Part shown: positions 44,388 through 52,825 of the stretch, in pieces
How positions within the stretch are numbered: position 1 is the stretch's first letter
Layout of the letters: each line of letters begins with the position of its first letter
From: Sinorhizobium fredii NGR234
Lineage (GTDB): Bacteria; Pseudomonadota; Alphaproteobacteria; Rhizobiales; Rhizobiaceae
NCBI RefSeq assembly: GCF_000018545.1
Contig: NC_012587.1
Location: forward strand, 3,070,001 to 3,134,000
Direction of reading: 5' to 3'
DNA length: 64,000 nt
Translations under genes and position numbers: made by a program
Notes under the pieces: model-generated
The model's input: only the letters and a program-made list of their open reading frames with translations
What the model was told of the DNA's origin: nothing
Database searches by the model: none

Positions 44388-47300
44388 TTGCTATCGGTCT
44401 TCATTCTCGCCCCATTCGGGGGAAGCCTCATCGCAATCTTCTTTCCGTCCGATCAGCGCGGCGCCACAGCCTGGTTCGCAGGCGCGATCGCCCTCATTTG
44501 TTTCCTCGTCACGGCTGCCCTCTACCCCTTTGTCGCCACCGGCGGCGTGCTGCGCTTCGAGCTCGCCTGGATCCCCGAACTCGGCCTGAACTTCAAACTG
44601 CGCATGGACGGGTTTGCCTGGCTGTTTTCGGCGCTGATTACGGCAATCGGATTCCTGGTCGTCCTCTACGCCCGCTATTACATGGCCGAGGAAGACCCCG
44701 TGCCGCGCTTCTTCGCGCTCTTTCTCGCCTTCATGGGCTCGATGCTCGGCGTGGTGCTTTCCGGCAACCTCATCCTGCTCGCAGTGTTCTGGGAACTGAC
44801 CAGCATCGTTTCCTTCCTGCTGATCGGCTACTGGCATCACAACGCGCATGCCCGCGACGGCGCCCGCATCGCACTGACGATGACCGGCATGGGCGGCCTT
44901 GCGATGCTCGTTGGCCTGCTTTTGATCGGCCGGGCTGTCGGCAGCTACGATCTCGACGCCGTGCTCGCCTCGGGCGACGCGATCCGCAACGATCCGCTCT
45001 ACAACGTGATCCTCATTCTCATCCTGCTCGGCGCGCTGACGAAGAGCGCCCAGTTCCCCTTTCACTTCTGGCTGCCGCATGCCATGGCGGCACCGACGCC
45101 GGTTTCGGCCTATCTGCATTCGGCGACGATGGTGAAGGCCGGCGTTTTCCTGCTGGCGCGGCTTTGGCCGGTGATGGCCGGCACCGAAGCCTGGTTCTGG
45201 ATCGTCGGCCTTGCGGGCCTGACGACGCTGCTGCTCGGCGCCTATTTCGCGATCTTCCAGCAGGACCTGAAGGGGCTGCTCGCCTATTCGACGATCAGCC
45301 ATCTCGGGCTGATCACCGTTCTGTTGAGCCTCGGCAGCCCGCTGGCCGCAATCGCGGCGGTCTTCCATATCGTCAACCACGCGACCTTCAAGGCCTCGCT
45401 GTTCATGGCCGCCGGCATCATCGATCACGAAACCGGCACGCGCGACATGCGCCGGCTGAGCGGCCTCTTCCATTACATGCCGATCACCGCGACCCTCGCC
45501 ATGGTCGCAAGCGCCGCCATGGCCGGCGTACCTCTGCTCAACGGCTTCCTGTCGAAGGAAATGTTCTTCGCCGAGGCGATCGAAACGCATCTCGTCAATG
45601 CGCTCGACGCGGCGACCCCCTATGTCGCAACGATTGCCAGCATGTTCGCGGTGACCTATTCGCTGCGCTTCATTCACAGCGTCTTTTTCGGGCCGCTGCC
45701 CTCCGACCTGCCGAAGAAGCCGCACGAGCCGCCGCGATGGATGCGGGCACCCGTCGACTTCCTGGTGCTCGCCTGCCTGGTCGTCGGGATCATTCCCGCC
45801 CAGACGATCGGGCCGTTCCTGCACACCGCGGTCGTCTCGATCCTGCGCGAGGAAACGCCGGTCTACAGCCTTGCCGTCTGGCATGGCTTGAACATCCCGC
45901 TGATCATGAGCTTCGTGGCGCTATCCGGCGGCGTCGGCCTCTACTTCCTCATGCGCTCCTATCTTGCGACGGGCATAGAGGGGCCGCCGGTCTTCCGCCT
46001 GCTCGAGGGACAGCGCATCTTCGAGCGCGTGCTGGTGACGCTGTCGTGGAAATGGGCCCGCTCGCTCGAGCAGAGCCTCGGCACGCGCCGCCTGCAGCCG
46101 CAGATGCGGCTCCTGGTCTTCCTGGCACTCGCCGCCGGCGCCCTGCCGCTTGCAATCGGCGGCTTCCGGCTGCCGCCGCTCGTCATTCGCGGCGTCGATC
46201 CCGCCTTCGCCCTGCTGTGGGGCATCGGCATCGCCTGCGCCGTTGGCTCGGCCTTCCTCGCAAAATTCCACCGGCTGGCATCGCTCGTGCTCCTCGGCGG
46301 CGCCGGGCTCGTCACCTGCCTCACCTTCGTCTGGCTGTCTGCTCCCGACCTTGCCGTCACCCAGCTTCTCGTCGAGATCGTCACCACGGTGCTCATCCTG
46401 CTTGGACTGCGCTGGCTGCCGAAGCGCATCGAGGAGCCAGAGACGGCGGATATTCCACTGAAGGTCCGCTTCAGGCGCTTGCGCGACTTCCTGCTCGCCG
46501 CCGCGGCGGGCGGCGGGATCGCGCTCGTCGCCTACACGGTGATGACCCGGCCGTCGGTAATGGAGACCATCGCCAGCTTCTTCCTCGCCCAAGCCTACCA
46601 CGAGGGCGGCGGCACAAATGTCGTCAATGTCATCCTGGTCGATTTCCGCGGCTTCGACACGCTCGGCGAAATCGCCGTGCTCTGCATCGTCGCGCTGACG
46701 GTCTTTGCGTTGCTGCTGCGCTTCCGCCCGCACCCGGACAGCCTGGAAACGCCCGAGCAGCAGAAGGTGCAGAAGGCCTATGACGACGACCATCCCGAGA
46801 GGGCGGAGGGCGACAGCGTCGCCGAATATCTTCACATCCCCTCGGTGATCATGCGCTGGATGTTCCCCGTCACCGGCATGCTCGCCGCCTATCTGTTCCT
46901 GCGCGGCCACGACCTGCCGGGCGGCGGCTTTGCCGCGGGCATTGCCATGTCGATCGGCTTTATCCTGCAATACATGTCGGGCGGCACCCGCTGGGTAGAG
47001 GAGCGGCTGCGCATTCACCCGCTTCGCTGGATGAGCATCGGCCTCCTCGTCGGATTGGCAACCGGCGTCGGTTCCTGGCTGTTCGGCTATCCGTTCCTGA
47101 CGTCGCGCTCCGAATATGCGAGCCTGCCGGTCATCGGCAAGGTTCCGCTGGCAAGCGCCATCCTCTTCGACCTCGGCGTCTTCTCGCTCGTGCTCGGCGC
47201 CACGGTCCTGTTGCTCATCGCGCTGGCCCACCAGTCGGTCCGCCGCACAACGCGCGCGCATATGCGGACGGCGCGGCCCGAAAGGGAGGCGGCACAGTAG
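44388..47300 (+). CDS. phaAB: Cation/proton antiporter subunits A and B fused (PhaAB)
   Basis: 970 aa, the fused MnhA-MnhB arrangement typical of rhizobial Pha. NADH dehydrogenase ND5-like part (about 1-520) with the proton-channel segments ILLGALTKSAQFPFHFWLPHAMAAPTPVSAYLHSATMVKAG and LAYSTISHLGLI; MnhA C-terminal extension (DLAVTQLLVEIVTTVLILLGL, GGGTNVVNVILVDFRGFDTLGE); MnhB-like tail (about 830-945; GHDLPGGGFAAGIAMSIGFILQ). First gene of a K+/H+ or Na+/H+ antiporter operon. Start problem: TTG 44388 has no spaced RBS, while GAGAGGG at 44356-44362 fits a start at ACG 44367 or ATC 44370 in the same frame. Confidence 0.94.
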   Translation: MLSVFILAPFGGSLIAIFFPSDQRGATAWFAGAIALICFLVTAALYPFVATGGVLRFELAWIPELGLNFKLRMDGFAWLFSALITAIGFLVVLYARYYMAEEDPVPRFFALFLAFMGSMLGVVLSGNLILLAVFWELTSIVSFLLIGYWHHNAHARDGARIALTMTGMGGLAMLVGLLLIGRAVGSYDLDAVLASGDAIRNDPLYNVILILILLGALTKSAQFPFHFWLPHAMAAPTPVSAYLHSATMVKAGVFLLARLWPVMAGTEAWFWIVGLAGLTTLLLGAYFAIFQQDLKGLLAYSTISHLGLITVLLSLGSPLAAIAAVFHIVNHATFKASLFMAAGIIDHETGTRDMRRLSGLFHYMPITATLAMVASAAMAGVPLLNGFLSKEMFFAEAIETHLVNALDAATPYVATIASMFAVTYSLRFIHSVFFGPLPSDLPKKPHEPPRWMRAPVDFLVLACLVVGIIPAQTIGPFLHTAVVSILREETPVYSLAVWHGLNIPLIMSFVALSGGVGLYFLMRSYLATGIEGPPVFRLLEGQRIFERVLVTLSWKWARSLEQSLGTRRLQPQMRLLVFLALAAGALPLAIGGFRLPPLVIRGVDPAFALLWGIGIACAVGSAFLAKFHRLASLVLLGGAGLVTCLTFVWLSAPDLAVTQLLVEIVTTVLILLGLRWLPKRIEEPETADIPLKVRFRRLRDFLLAAAAGGGIALVAYTVMTRPSVMETIASFFLAQAYHEGGGTNVVNVILVDFRGFDTLGEIAVLCIVALTVFALLLRFRPHPDSLETPEQQKVQKAYDDDHPERAEGDSVAEYLHIPSVIMRWMFPVTGMLAAYLFLRGHDLPGGGFAAGIAMSIGFILQYMSGGTRWVEERLRIHPLRWMSIGLLVGLATGVGSWLFGYPFLTSRSEYASLPVIGKVPLASAILFDLGVFSLVLGATVLLLIALAHQSVRRTTRAHMRTARPEREAAQ

Positions 47301-47650
47301 TGGAACTCATTCTCTCCGCCGGTATCGGGGCGCTCGCCGCATCTGGAATCTATCTTCTCTTAAGGCCGCGAACCTATCAGGTGGTCATCGGGCTCTCGCT
47401 GCTCTCCTATGCGGTCAATCTCTTCATCTTCAGCATGGGCAGGCTCAGGGTGAACGCCCCGCCGGTGTTGGAACCGGGCGGCGCGGGCGACCTCCTGCGC
47501 TACACCGACCCTGTTCCGCAGGCTCTCGTTCTGACCGCGATCGTCATCGGCTTCGCCATGACCGCGCTTTTCCTCGTCGTGCTGCTCGTTTCACGCGGCT
47601 TCACCGGCACCGACCATGTCGACGGAAGGGAGCCACCGCGCGGTGACTGA
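47300..47650 (+). CDS. phaC: Cation/proton antiporter subunit C
   Basis: 116 aa, NuoK-like MnhC/PhaC. Three membrane segments: LILSAGIGALAASGIYLLL, YQVVIGLSLLSYAVNLFIFSMGRL and PQALVLTAIVIGFAMTALFLVVLL, the middle part with PVPQALVLTAIVI typical of NuoK/MnhC. GTG start at 47300 uses the last base of the phaAB stop. Part of the membrane complex. Confidence 0.93.
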   Translation: MELILSAGIGALAASGIYLLLRPRTYQVVIGLSLLSYAVNLFIFSMGRLRVNAPPVLEPGGAGDLLRYTDPVPQALVLTAIVIGFAMTALFLVVLLVSRGFTGTDHVDGREPPRGD

Positions 47651-49262
47651 TTGGCTGAACCATCTTCTCATCCTGCCGATCCTGCTGCCGCTCGCGGTCG
47701 CAGCGGTGCTGATCCCGATCGACGAGCGCGACCGGACGCTGAAGGGAGCGGTCGGCTTCGCCTCGACGCTCGTCGTCTTCATCGTCGCGACGATATTGAT
47801 GCGGCTTGCCGCGGCGGGTGAAGGCAGCCTGCCGGGCGGCGGCGTCTATCAGCTCGGCAACTGGCCGGCACCATTCGGCATCGTCCTCGTCCTCGACCGC
47901 CTGTCGGCGCTGATGCTCTGCCTCTCAAGCGGCCTGGCACTCGCCGCCCAGGTCTATTCGATGGCCCGCTGGCACACGGCCGGACATCATTTCCACTCGC
48001 TGTTCCAACTGCTCGTCGCCGGCCTCAACGGCGCCTTTCTGACCGGCGACCTGTTCAATCTCTTCGTGTTCTTCGAGATGATGCTCGCCGCGTCCTATGG
48101 CCTGCTGCTGCACGGCTCCGGACCGCTGCGCGTCAAGGCCGGGCTGCATTACGTCGCCATCAATCTCGCCGCCTCGTCGCTGTTCCTGATCGGCGTCAGC
48201 CTGATTTACGGCGCCACCGGCACGCTCAACATGGCCGATCTCGCGCAGAGGCTCGCGGCGCTCGCACCGGAAAGCCGGCGCCTCGTCGAAACCGGCGCCG
48301 CAGTTCTGGGTGTCGCCTTTCTCGTCAAGGCGGGCATGTGGCCGTTGAGCTTCTGGCTGCCGACTGCCTATGCGGCGGCGACGCCGCCGGTCGCCGCCGT
48401 CTTCGCCATCCTGACGAAGGTCGGCATCTATGTCATCCTCCGCCTGCATATGCTCGTCTTCGGCACCGCGGCGGGCGCGTCGGCCGGTTTCGGCCAGGAT
48501 TGGCTCCTGGCCGGTGGCATGCTGACGATCGCCTTCGGCACCATCGGCGTGCTCGCTTCGCAGGCAATGGGGCGGCTCGCCGCCTATGCTGTGCTCGTCT
48601 CGTCCGGGACGTTGCTTGCGGCGATCGGCCTCGGACGACCGGAAATGCTCGCCGGCGCCCTGCTCTATCTTGTCAGCTCGACGCTGACGATCGCCGCCTT
48701 CTTCCTGCTCATCGAGCTCGTCGAACGCGGCCGCGACGCCGGCGCCGACGTTCTGGCGGTGACGATGGAAGCCTATGGCGACTTCGACGAGGATGAAGAA
48801 GAGGAGGAAGTGGGCGTCGCCATTCCGGGCACGATGGCCATTCTCGGGCTCTGCTTCTGCCTGTGCGCCATCCTGCTTTCCGGCCTGCCGCCGCTTTCGG
48901 GCTTCATCGCCAAATTCGCGCTGTTGCGCGGGCTCTTCGACCTGCCGGAGGCAAGAGAGGCGAGCCTGATTTCCGCCGCCGACTGGATCTATGTGGCGCT
49001 GCTCATCCTCTCTGGCCTCGCCGCCATGATCGCCATGAACCGGGTCGGCATCCGGACCTTTTGGGCTTCGATCGAGGGGACCATACCACGCGTCGTCGTC
49101 ATCGAGATCGCACCCGTTGCCGTCCTGCTCGCGGCCTGTATCTTCCTGAGTTTCCAGGCCGGGCCGGCGATGCGATACATGCAGGCGACCGCCGACGATC
49201 TGCTCGCCCCCCTCGTCCTCAGCGAGCGGGTTCTTTCCGCACCCAGGGCGGGGGGACAGTAG
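47643..49262 (+). CDS. phaD: Cation/proton antiporter subunit D
   Basis: 539 aa from GTG 47643, preceded by GGAAGGGAGCC; an in-frame ATG at 47616 lies further inside phaC and ahead of that RBS. ND2/ND4-like proton channel with about 14 helices: LFNLFVFFEMMLAASYGLLLHG, FLVKAGMWPLSFWLPTAYAAATPPVAAVFAILTKVG with the conserved Lys residues, and LSGLPPLSGFIAKFALL. An unusual acidic loop (DFDEDEEEEEVG, near 380-395) is cytosolic. Overlaps phaC by 8 bp. Confidence 0.93.
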   Translation: MTDWLNHLLILPILLPLAVAAVLIPIDERDRTLKGAVGFASTLVVFIVATILMRLAAAGEGSLPGGGVYQLGNWPAPFGIVLVLDRLSALMLCLSSGLALAAQVYSMARWHTAGHHFHSLFQLLVAGLNGAFLTGDLFNLFVFFEMMLAASYGLLLHGSGPLRVKAGLHYVAINLAASSLFLIGVSLIYGATGTLNMADLAQRLAALAPESRRLVETGAAVLGVAFLVKAGMWPLSFWLPTAYAAATPPVAAVFAILTKVGIYVILRLHMLVFGTAAGASAGFGQDWLLAGGMLTIAFGTIGVLASQAMGRLAAYAVLVSSGTLLAAIGLGRPEMLAGALLYLVSSTLTIAAFFLLIELVERGRDAGADVLAVTMEAYGDFDEDEEEEEVGVAIPGTMAILGLCFCLCAILLSGLPPLSGFIAKFALLRGLFDLPEAREASLISAADWIYVALLILSGLAAMIAMNRVGIRTFWASIEGTIPRVVVIEIAPVAVLLAACIFLSFQAGPAMRYMQATADDLLAPLVLSERVLSAPRAGGQ

Positions 49263-49264
49263 AA

Positions 49265-49750
49265 ATGCGCGCCTGGTATCCCTATCCGCTGTTCTCGATC
49301 GCCCTCTTCCTCATGTGGTTGTTGCTCAACCAGTCGGTGGCGCCCGGCTCGATCCTCGTCGGCGTCTTGCTGAGCACGATTCTCGCCTGGGTCATGGTGA
49401 AGCTGCAGCCGGCGCAATCGCGCCTCCGCCGTCTGGGGCTTATGGCTGGTTTCGTGCTCACCGTCGTCGCCGACATCGTTCGCTCGAATGTCGCGGTCGC
49501 CGGGATCATCCTGCGGGCCCGACGCAGGCCGGCAAATACCGGTTTCATGACCGTCGATGTCGATCTGGAAAACGAGAACGCGCTGGCCCTGCTCGCCTGC
49601 ATACTGACTGCGACCCCCGGCACCGCCTGGCTCGAATACGACAGGCGTCGGAAGAGCTTGCTCCTGCACGTGCTCGATATCGAGAACGAGGATCTCTGGC
49701 GGCGAACGGTCAAGCGCTACGAAGCGGGACTGAAGGAGATACTCGAATGA
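49265..49750 (+). CDS. phaE: Cation/proton antiporter subunit E
   Basis: 161 aa, MnhE family. Two or three N-terminal membrane segments (YPLFSIALFLMWLLLNQSV, ILVGVLLSTILAWVMV, LMAGFVLTVVADIVRSNVAVAGIIL) and a soluble C-terminal half with LILTATPGTAWLEY-type sequence (here CILTATPGTAWLEYD), the MnhE hallmark. ATG 49265 lies just after the phaD stop. Confidence 0.93.
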   Translation: MRAWYPYPLFSIALFLMWLLLNQSVAPGSILVGVLLSTILAWVMVKLQPAQSRLRRLGLMAGFVLTVVADIVRSNVAVAGIILRARRRPANTGFMTVDVDLENENALALLACILTATPGTAWLEYDRRRKSLLLHVLDIENEDLWRRTVKRYEAGLKEILE

Positions 49751-50028
49751 TCGGGCTTGCAATCGTCTGGTCGATCCTCATTGCACAGGTCATGCTCGCC
49801 TTGGCGATGGCCTTCGCACTCTACCGGATCATCAAGGGTCCGCGCGCCCAGGACCGCATCCTCGGGCTCGACACGCTCTATATCAACGCGATGCTGATGC
49901 TGCTTGCCTTCGGCATCCGCACGGCCAACACCATCTATTTCGAAACGGCGCTGATCATCGCGCTGATCGGCTTCGTCTCCTCGATCGCCTTTGCGAAATT
50001 CCTGATGCGCGGCGAGGTGATCGAATGA
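49747..50028 (+). CDS. phaF: Cation/proton antiporter subunit F
   Basis: 93 aa, MnhF/PhaF. Three membrane helices with LYRIIKGPRAQDRILGLDTLYIN, the family signature. ATG overlaps the phaE stop (ATGA). Confidence 0.92.
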   Translation: MIGLAIVWSILIAQVMLALAMAFALYRIIKGPRAQDRILGLDTLYINAMLMLLAFGIRTANTIYFETALIIALIGFVSSIAFAKFLMRGEVIE

Positions 50029-50396
50029 GCCATCTGGCCGACCTGCCGGCCTGGGCGGCGATCATCGTCTGCGGATTGCTGCTCCTCGGAGCGGCGATGA
50101 CGCTTATCGGCTCGCTCGGCCTGCTGCGCCTTCCGAGCTTCTACGACCGCCTGCACGCCCCGACGATCGCGACGAGTGGGGGAACGATCCTTATCTGCAT
50201 GGCGTCGATGCTCTGCTTCGCGGTGCTTGAGAGCCGCTGGATCTTCCACGAACTGCTGATCCTCTTCTTCGTCGTCGTGACGACGCCGGTGACGCTGATG
50301 CTGCTCGGACAGGCGGCGCTTTACCGCGACCGCGTCGAGGATCGACGCGACGTTCCTCGCAAACCGAAGCCGGCAGCGCAACCGGATGCGGAATAA
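50025..50396 (+). CDS. phaG: Cation/proton antiporter subunit G
   Basis: 123 aa, MnhG/PhaG. Helices WAAIIVCGLLLLGAAMTLIGSLGLLRLP and the motif FYDRLHAPTIATSGGTILICMASML are diagnostic. The C-terminal tail is basic (DRVEDRRDVPRKPKPAAQ). ATGA overlap with phaF. Last gene of the operon; an IS1380-family element begins shortly after. Confidence 0.92.
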   Translation: MSHLADLPAWAAIIVCGLLLLGAAMTLIGSLGLLRLPSFYDRLHAPTIATSGGTILICMASMLCFAVLESRWIFHELLILFFVVVTTPVTLMLLGQAALYRDRVEDRRDVPRKPKPAAQPDAE

Positions 50397-50399
50397 GAC

Positions 50400-51990
50400 C
50401 TAACCTGAATATCTCAAAGTAAGAGGTGCATCGGGCCCGCGAATCTGAGAAACTTCTTTTGCTACAAAGGGTTATCAGATTCGTTGAGGGGGTCCGATGC
50501 AAACACACTGTATCGCCGAGCAGCTCGAATTTGAAGGCTTCGACGGTCACAAAGTGGTCGCTGGTTTCGACGGCGGAGCGATCACCTCGGATGCCGGCGC
50601 CCTGCTGCTTCGCCATGTCGATGGGGTCATCGGACTGTTCGACCGGGTGGCCGCTTGCTTCGTTGATGACCGCGATCCGACGTGCACGGTCCACAGCGTG
50701 CGCACGCTGGTCGGGCAGCGCGTTGCGGCGATCGCGCTGGGCTACGAGGATGTCGATGACCACGACAGGCTGCGCCACGACCCGGTGCTCGCGCTTCTGT
50801 CGGAGCGGCTGACGCCGAAGCGGCAAGACTGTGCGGTGCTTGCCGGCAAATCCACCTTGAACCGGCTGGAGCACGGCCGTCTCGGCCAGCCGACGCGCTA
50901 TCACAAGATCGCTTACGACAGGCAAGCGCTGGAAGCGCTGTTCATCGAGCTGTTCCTGGACGCGCACGACAGCCCGCCTGAGGAAATCGTGCTCGATCTC
51001 GACGCCACCGATGATCCGCTGCACGGTCACCAGGAGGGTCGGTTCTTTCACGGCTATTACAACTGCTATTGCTATCTGCCGCTGTACATCTTCTGCGGCC
51101 GCCACCTGCTTTCGGCCAAGCTACGGCGTTCGAACATCGACGCCAGCGCAGGCTCGGTCGCCGAAATCGATCGTATCATCGGGCAGATCCGCCAAAGCTG
51201 GCCAAACGTGCGCATCATCCTGCGCGCCGATTCCGGCTTCGCCCGCGACGAACTGATGGACTGGTGCGAGACCAACAAGGTCGACTATGTCTTTGGCCTT
51301 GCTCGCAACCCGCGGCTGGAAAGGCAAATCGCGCCGGCCATGGAGGAAGCAAGCCTGTTATCCCAGGCAAGCGCCCAGGCGACCCGCGTCTTCCGCGACT
51401 TCCTGTGGTCGACCAAGGACAGCTGGACACGACGACGGCGGGTCGTTGGAAAAGCGGAATGGACGCTGCTGGGCGCCAATCCGCGCTTCATCGTCACCTC
51501 CCTTAAGCCAGAGCGCTGGGCGGCACAGACGCTTTACGAGGATCTCTACTGCGCCCGCGGTGACATGGAGAACCGCATCAAAGAATGCCAGCTCGATCTC
51601 TACGCCGACCGCACCAGCGCCCACACCATGCACGCCAATCAACTGCGCCTCTGGTTCGCCTCGTTGGCCTACGTGCTGATCTGCGCCCTGCGCCGCCTTG
51701 GCCTTGCCCATACGCGGCTCGCCGAGGCGACCTGCGGCACCATCCGGCTGAAGCTGTTAAAGATCGGCGCCCAGGTCCGCGTCTCGGTGCGTCGCATCAA
51801 AATCGCGATGGCATCCGCCTGTCCCTATGCCGACGAATTTGCACTGGCACACGCCCGAATACGTGCCGCGGCCCGCTGATGCCGCCGGCCTGAAACCCTT
51901 CCGCAACCAGAACAGGAGACATCGCCGAACCCAGACCCGCCGCTCACAGTGGCGCCGACTCCGTTCGTCTTCGAAGCCGGAGCGCCAAAC
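50400..51990 (+). mobile_element. IS1380-family insertion sequence (ends not defined)
   Basis: Placed by its transposase gene between phaG and cobM. The left leader (50400-50496) has an imperfect inverted repeat, AATCTGAGAA at 50442 and TTATCAGATT at 50472, close to the start codon. Matching terminal inverted repeats and a target duplication were sought in 50397-50470 and 51880-52047 and not found with confidence, so the boundaries are approximate. Confidence 0.6.
50497..51879 (+). CDS. IS1380-family transposase
   Basis: 460 aa, full-size DDE transposase of the IS1380 type. First catalytic Asp in EEIVLDLDATDDPLHGHQEGRFF, second in IILRADSGFARDELMDWCE, Glu in YEDLYCARGDMENRIKECQLDL (YxxR-MENRIKE motif). 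C-terminal basic segment. The reading frame is intact, so the element may be active. No relation to neighbouring pha or cob functions. Confidence 0.93.
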   Translation: MQTHCIAEQLEFEGFDGHKVVAGFDGGAITSDAGALLLRHVDGVIGLFDRVAACFVDDRDPTCTVHSVRTLVGQRVAAIALGYEDVDDHDRLRHDPVLALLSERLTPKRQDCAVLAGKSTLNRLEHGRLGQPTRYHKIAYDRQALEALFIELFLDAHDSPPEEIVLDLDATDDPLHGHQEGRFFHGYYNCYCYLPLYIFCGRHLLSAKLRRSNIDASAGSVAEIDRIIGQIRQSWPNVRIILRADSGFARDELMDWCETNKVDYVFGLARNPRLERQIAPAMEEASLLSQASAQATRVFRDFLWSTKDSWTRRRRVVGKAEWTLLGANPRFIVTSLKPERWAAQTLYEDLYCARGDMENRIKECQLDLYADRTSAHTMHANQLRLWFASLAYVLICALRRLGLAHTRLAEATCGTIRLKLLKIGAQVRVSVRRIKIAMASACPYADEFALAHARIRAAAR

Positions 51991-52047
51991 AGGCGTCCCG
52001 GCGGGCCGAGTTGCGCCACCGGCGCTAAAGGCGGTGAGAGAAGCGGG

Positions 52048-52806
52048 CTAATCCCGGCCGCGAAAGCGCCGCTGATAGGCCGGATCGTAAAGGGAGCTCT
52101 CCCGGAAGTCCGACGCTTCCAGCCCCGGTCCGACGAAGATCAGAGCCGTACGCTCGATCGGTTCGGCCGCGACCTTTGAGGCGATATCGCCGAGCGTGCC
52201 GCGCAGGACGCGTTCGTCCGGCCAGGAGGCCTTGACGACGATCGCCACCGGGCAATCGGCGCCGTAGAGCGGCGTCAGTTCCTCGACGACGCGGTCGAGC
52301 GCGTGAATCGCGAGGTGGATCGCCAGCGTCGACCGGGTTGCGCCGAAGGCGGCCAGTGTTTCGCTGTTCGGCATCGGCGATGCGCGGCCCGAAACGCGGG
52401 TCAACACAAGGCTTTGCGCCACGGTCGGAATGGTCAATTCGCGGCCGAGCGTCGCCGCGGCGGCGGCGAAGGCCGGCACGCCGGGCGTCATCGTGTAGTC
52501 GATACCGTGCTTCTCCAGACGGCGGATCTGCTCGGCAACGGCACTCCAGACCGAAAGGTCGCCGGAATGCAGTCGCGCGACATCCTCGCCGGCTTCGGCC
52601 GCGCGCAGATATTCCGCCTCGATCTCGTCGAGCGACATCGGCGCCGTATCGACGATGCGGGCACCGGGCGGGCAATATTGCAAAAGCTCCGGCGAGACGA
52701 TCGACCCGGCATAGAGGCAGACCGGGCAGCGGCCGATCAGATCCCTGCCCCTGACCGTGATAAGGTCTGCCGCGCCCGGGCCTGCGCCGATGAAATGAAC
52801 CGTCAT
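52048..52806 (-). CDS. cobM: Precorrin-4 C11-methyltransferase
   Basis: 252 aa, tetrapyrrole methylase. N-terminal [22 protein letters not shown], the SAM loop [38 protein letters not shown] and [25 protein letters not shown] typical of CobM/CbiF. Methylates C11 of precorrin-4 to precorrin-5 in the aerobic cobalamin pathway. Last gene of the cluster, 19 bp after cobL on the same strand. The IS1380 element lies immediately downstream. Confidence 0.95.
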   Translation of the reverse strand: MTVHFIGAGPGAADLITVRGRDLIGRCPVCLYAGSIVSPELLQYCPPGARIVDTAPMSLDEIEAEYLRAAEAGEDVARLHSGDLSVWSAVAEQIRRLEKHGIDYTMTPGVPAFAAAAATLGRELTIPTVAQSLVLTRVSGRASPMPNSETLAAFGATRSTLAIHLAIHALDRVVEELTPLYGADCPVAIVVKASWPDERVLRGTLGDIASKVAAEPIERTALIFVGPGLEASDFRESSLYDPAYQRRFRGRD

Positions 52807-52825
52807 GATCTATCCTCTAAAAATC

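Noticed and set aside
50397..52047. Terminal inverted repeats of the IS1380 element
   Set aside because: Several GC-rich matches (GGGCC, CGGGCC) were seen but none was long enough or placed symmetrically to call ends.
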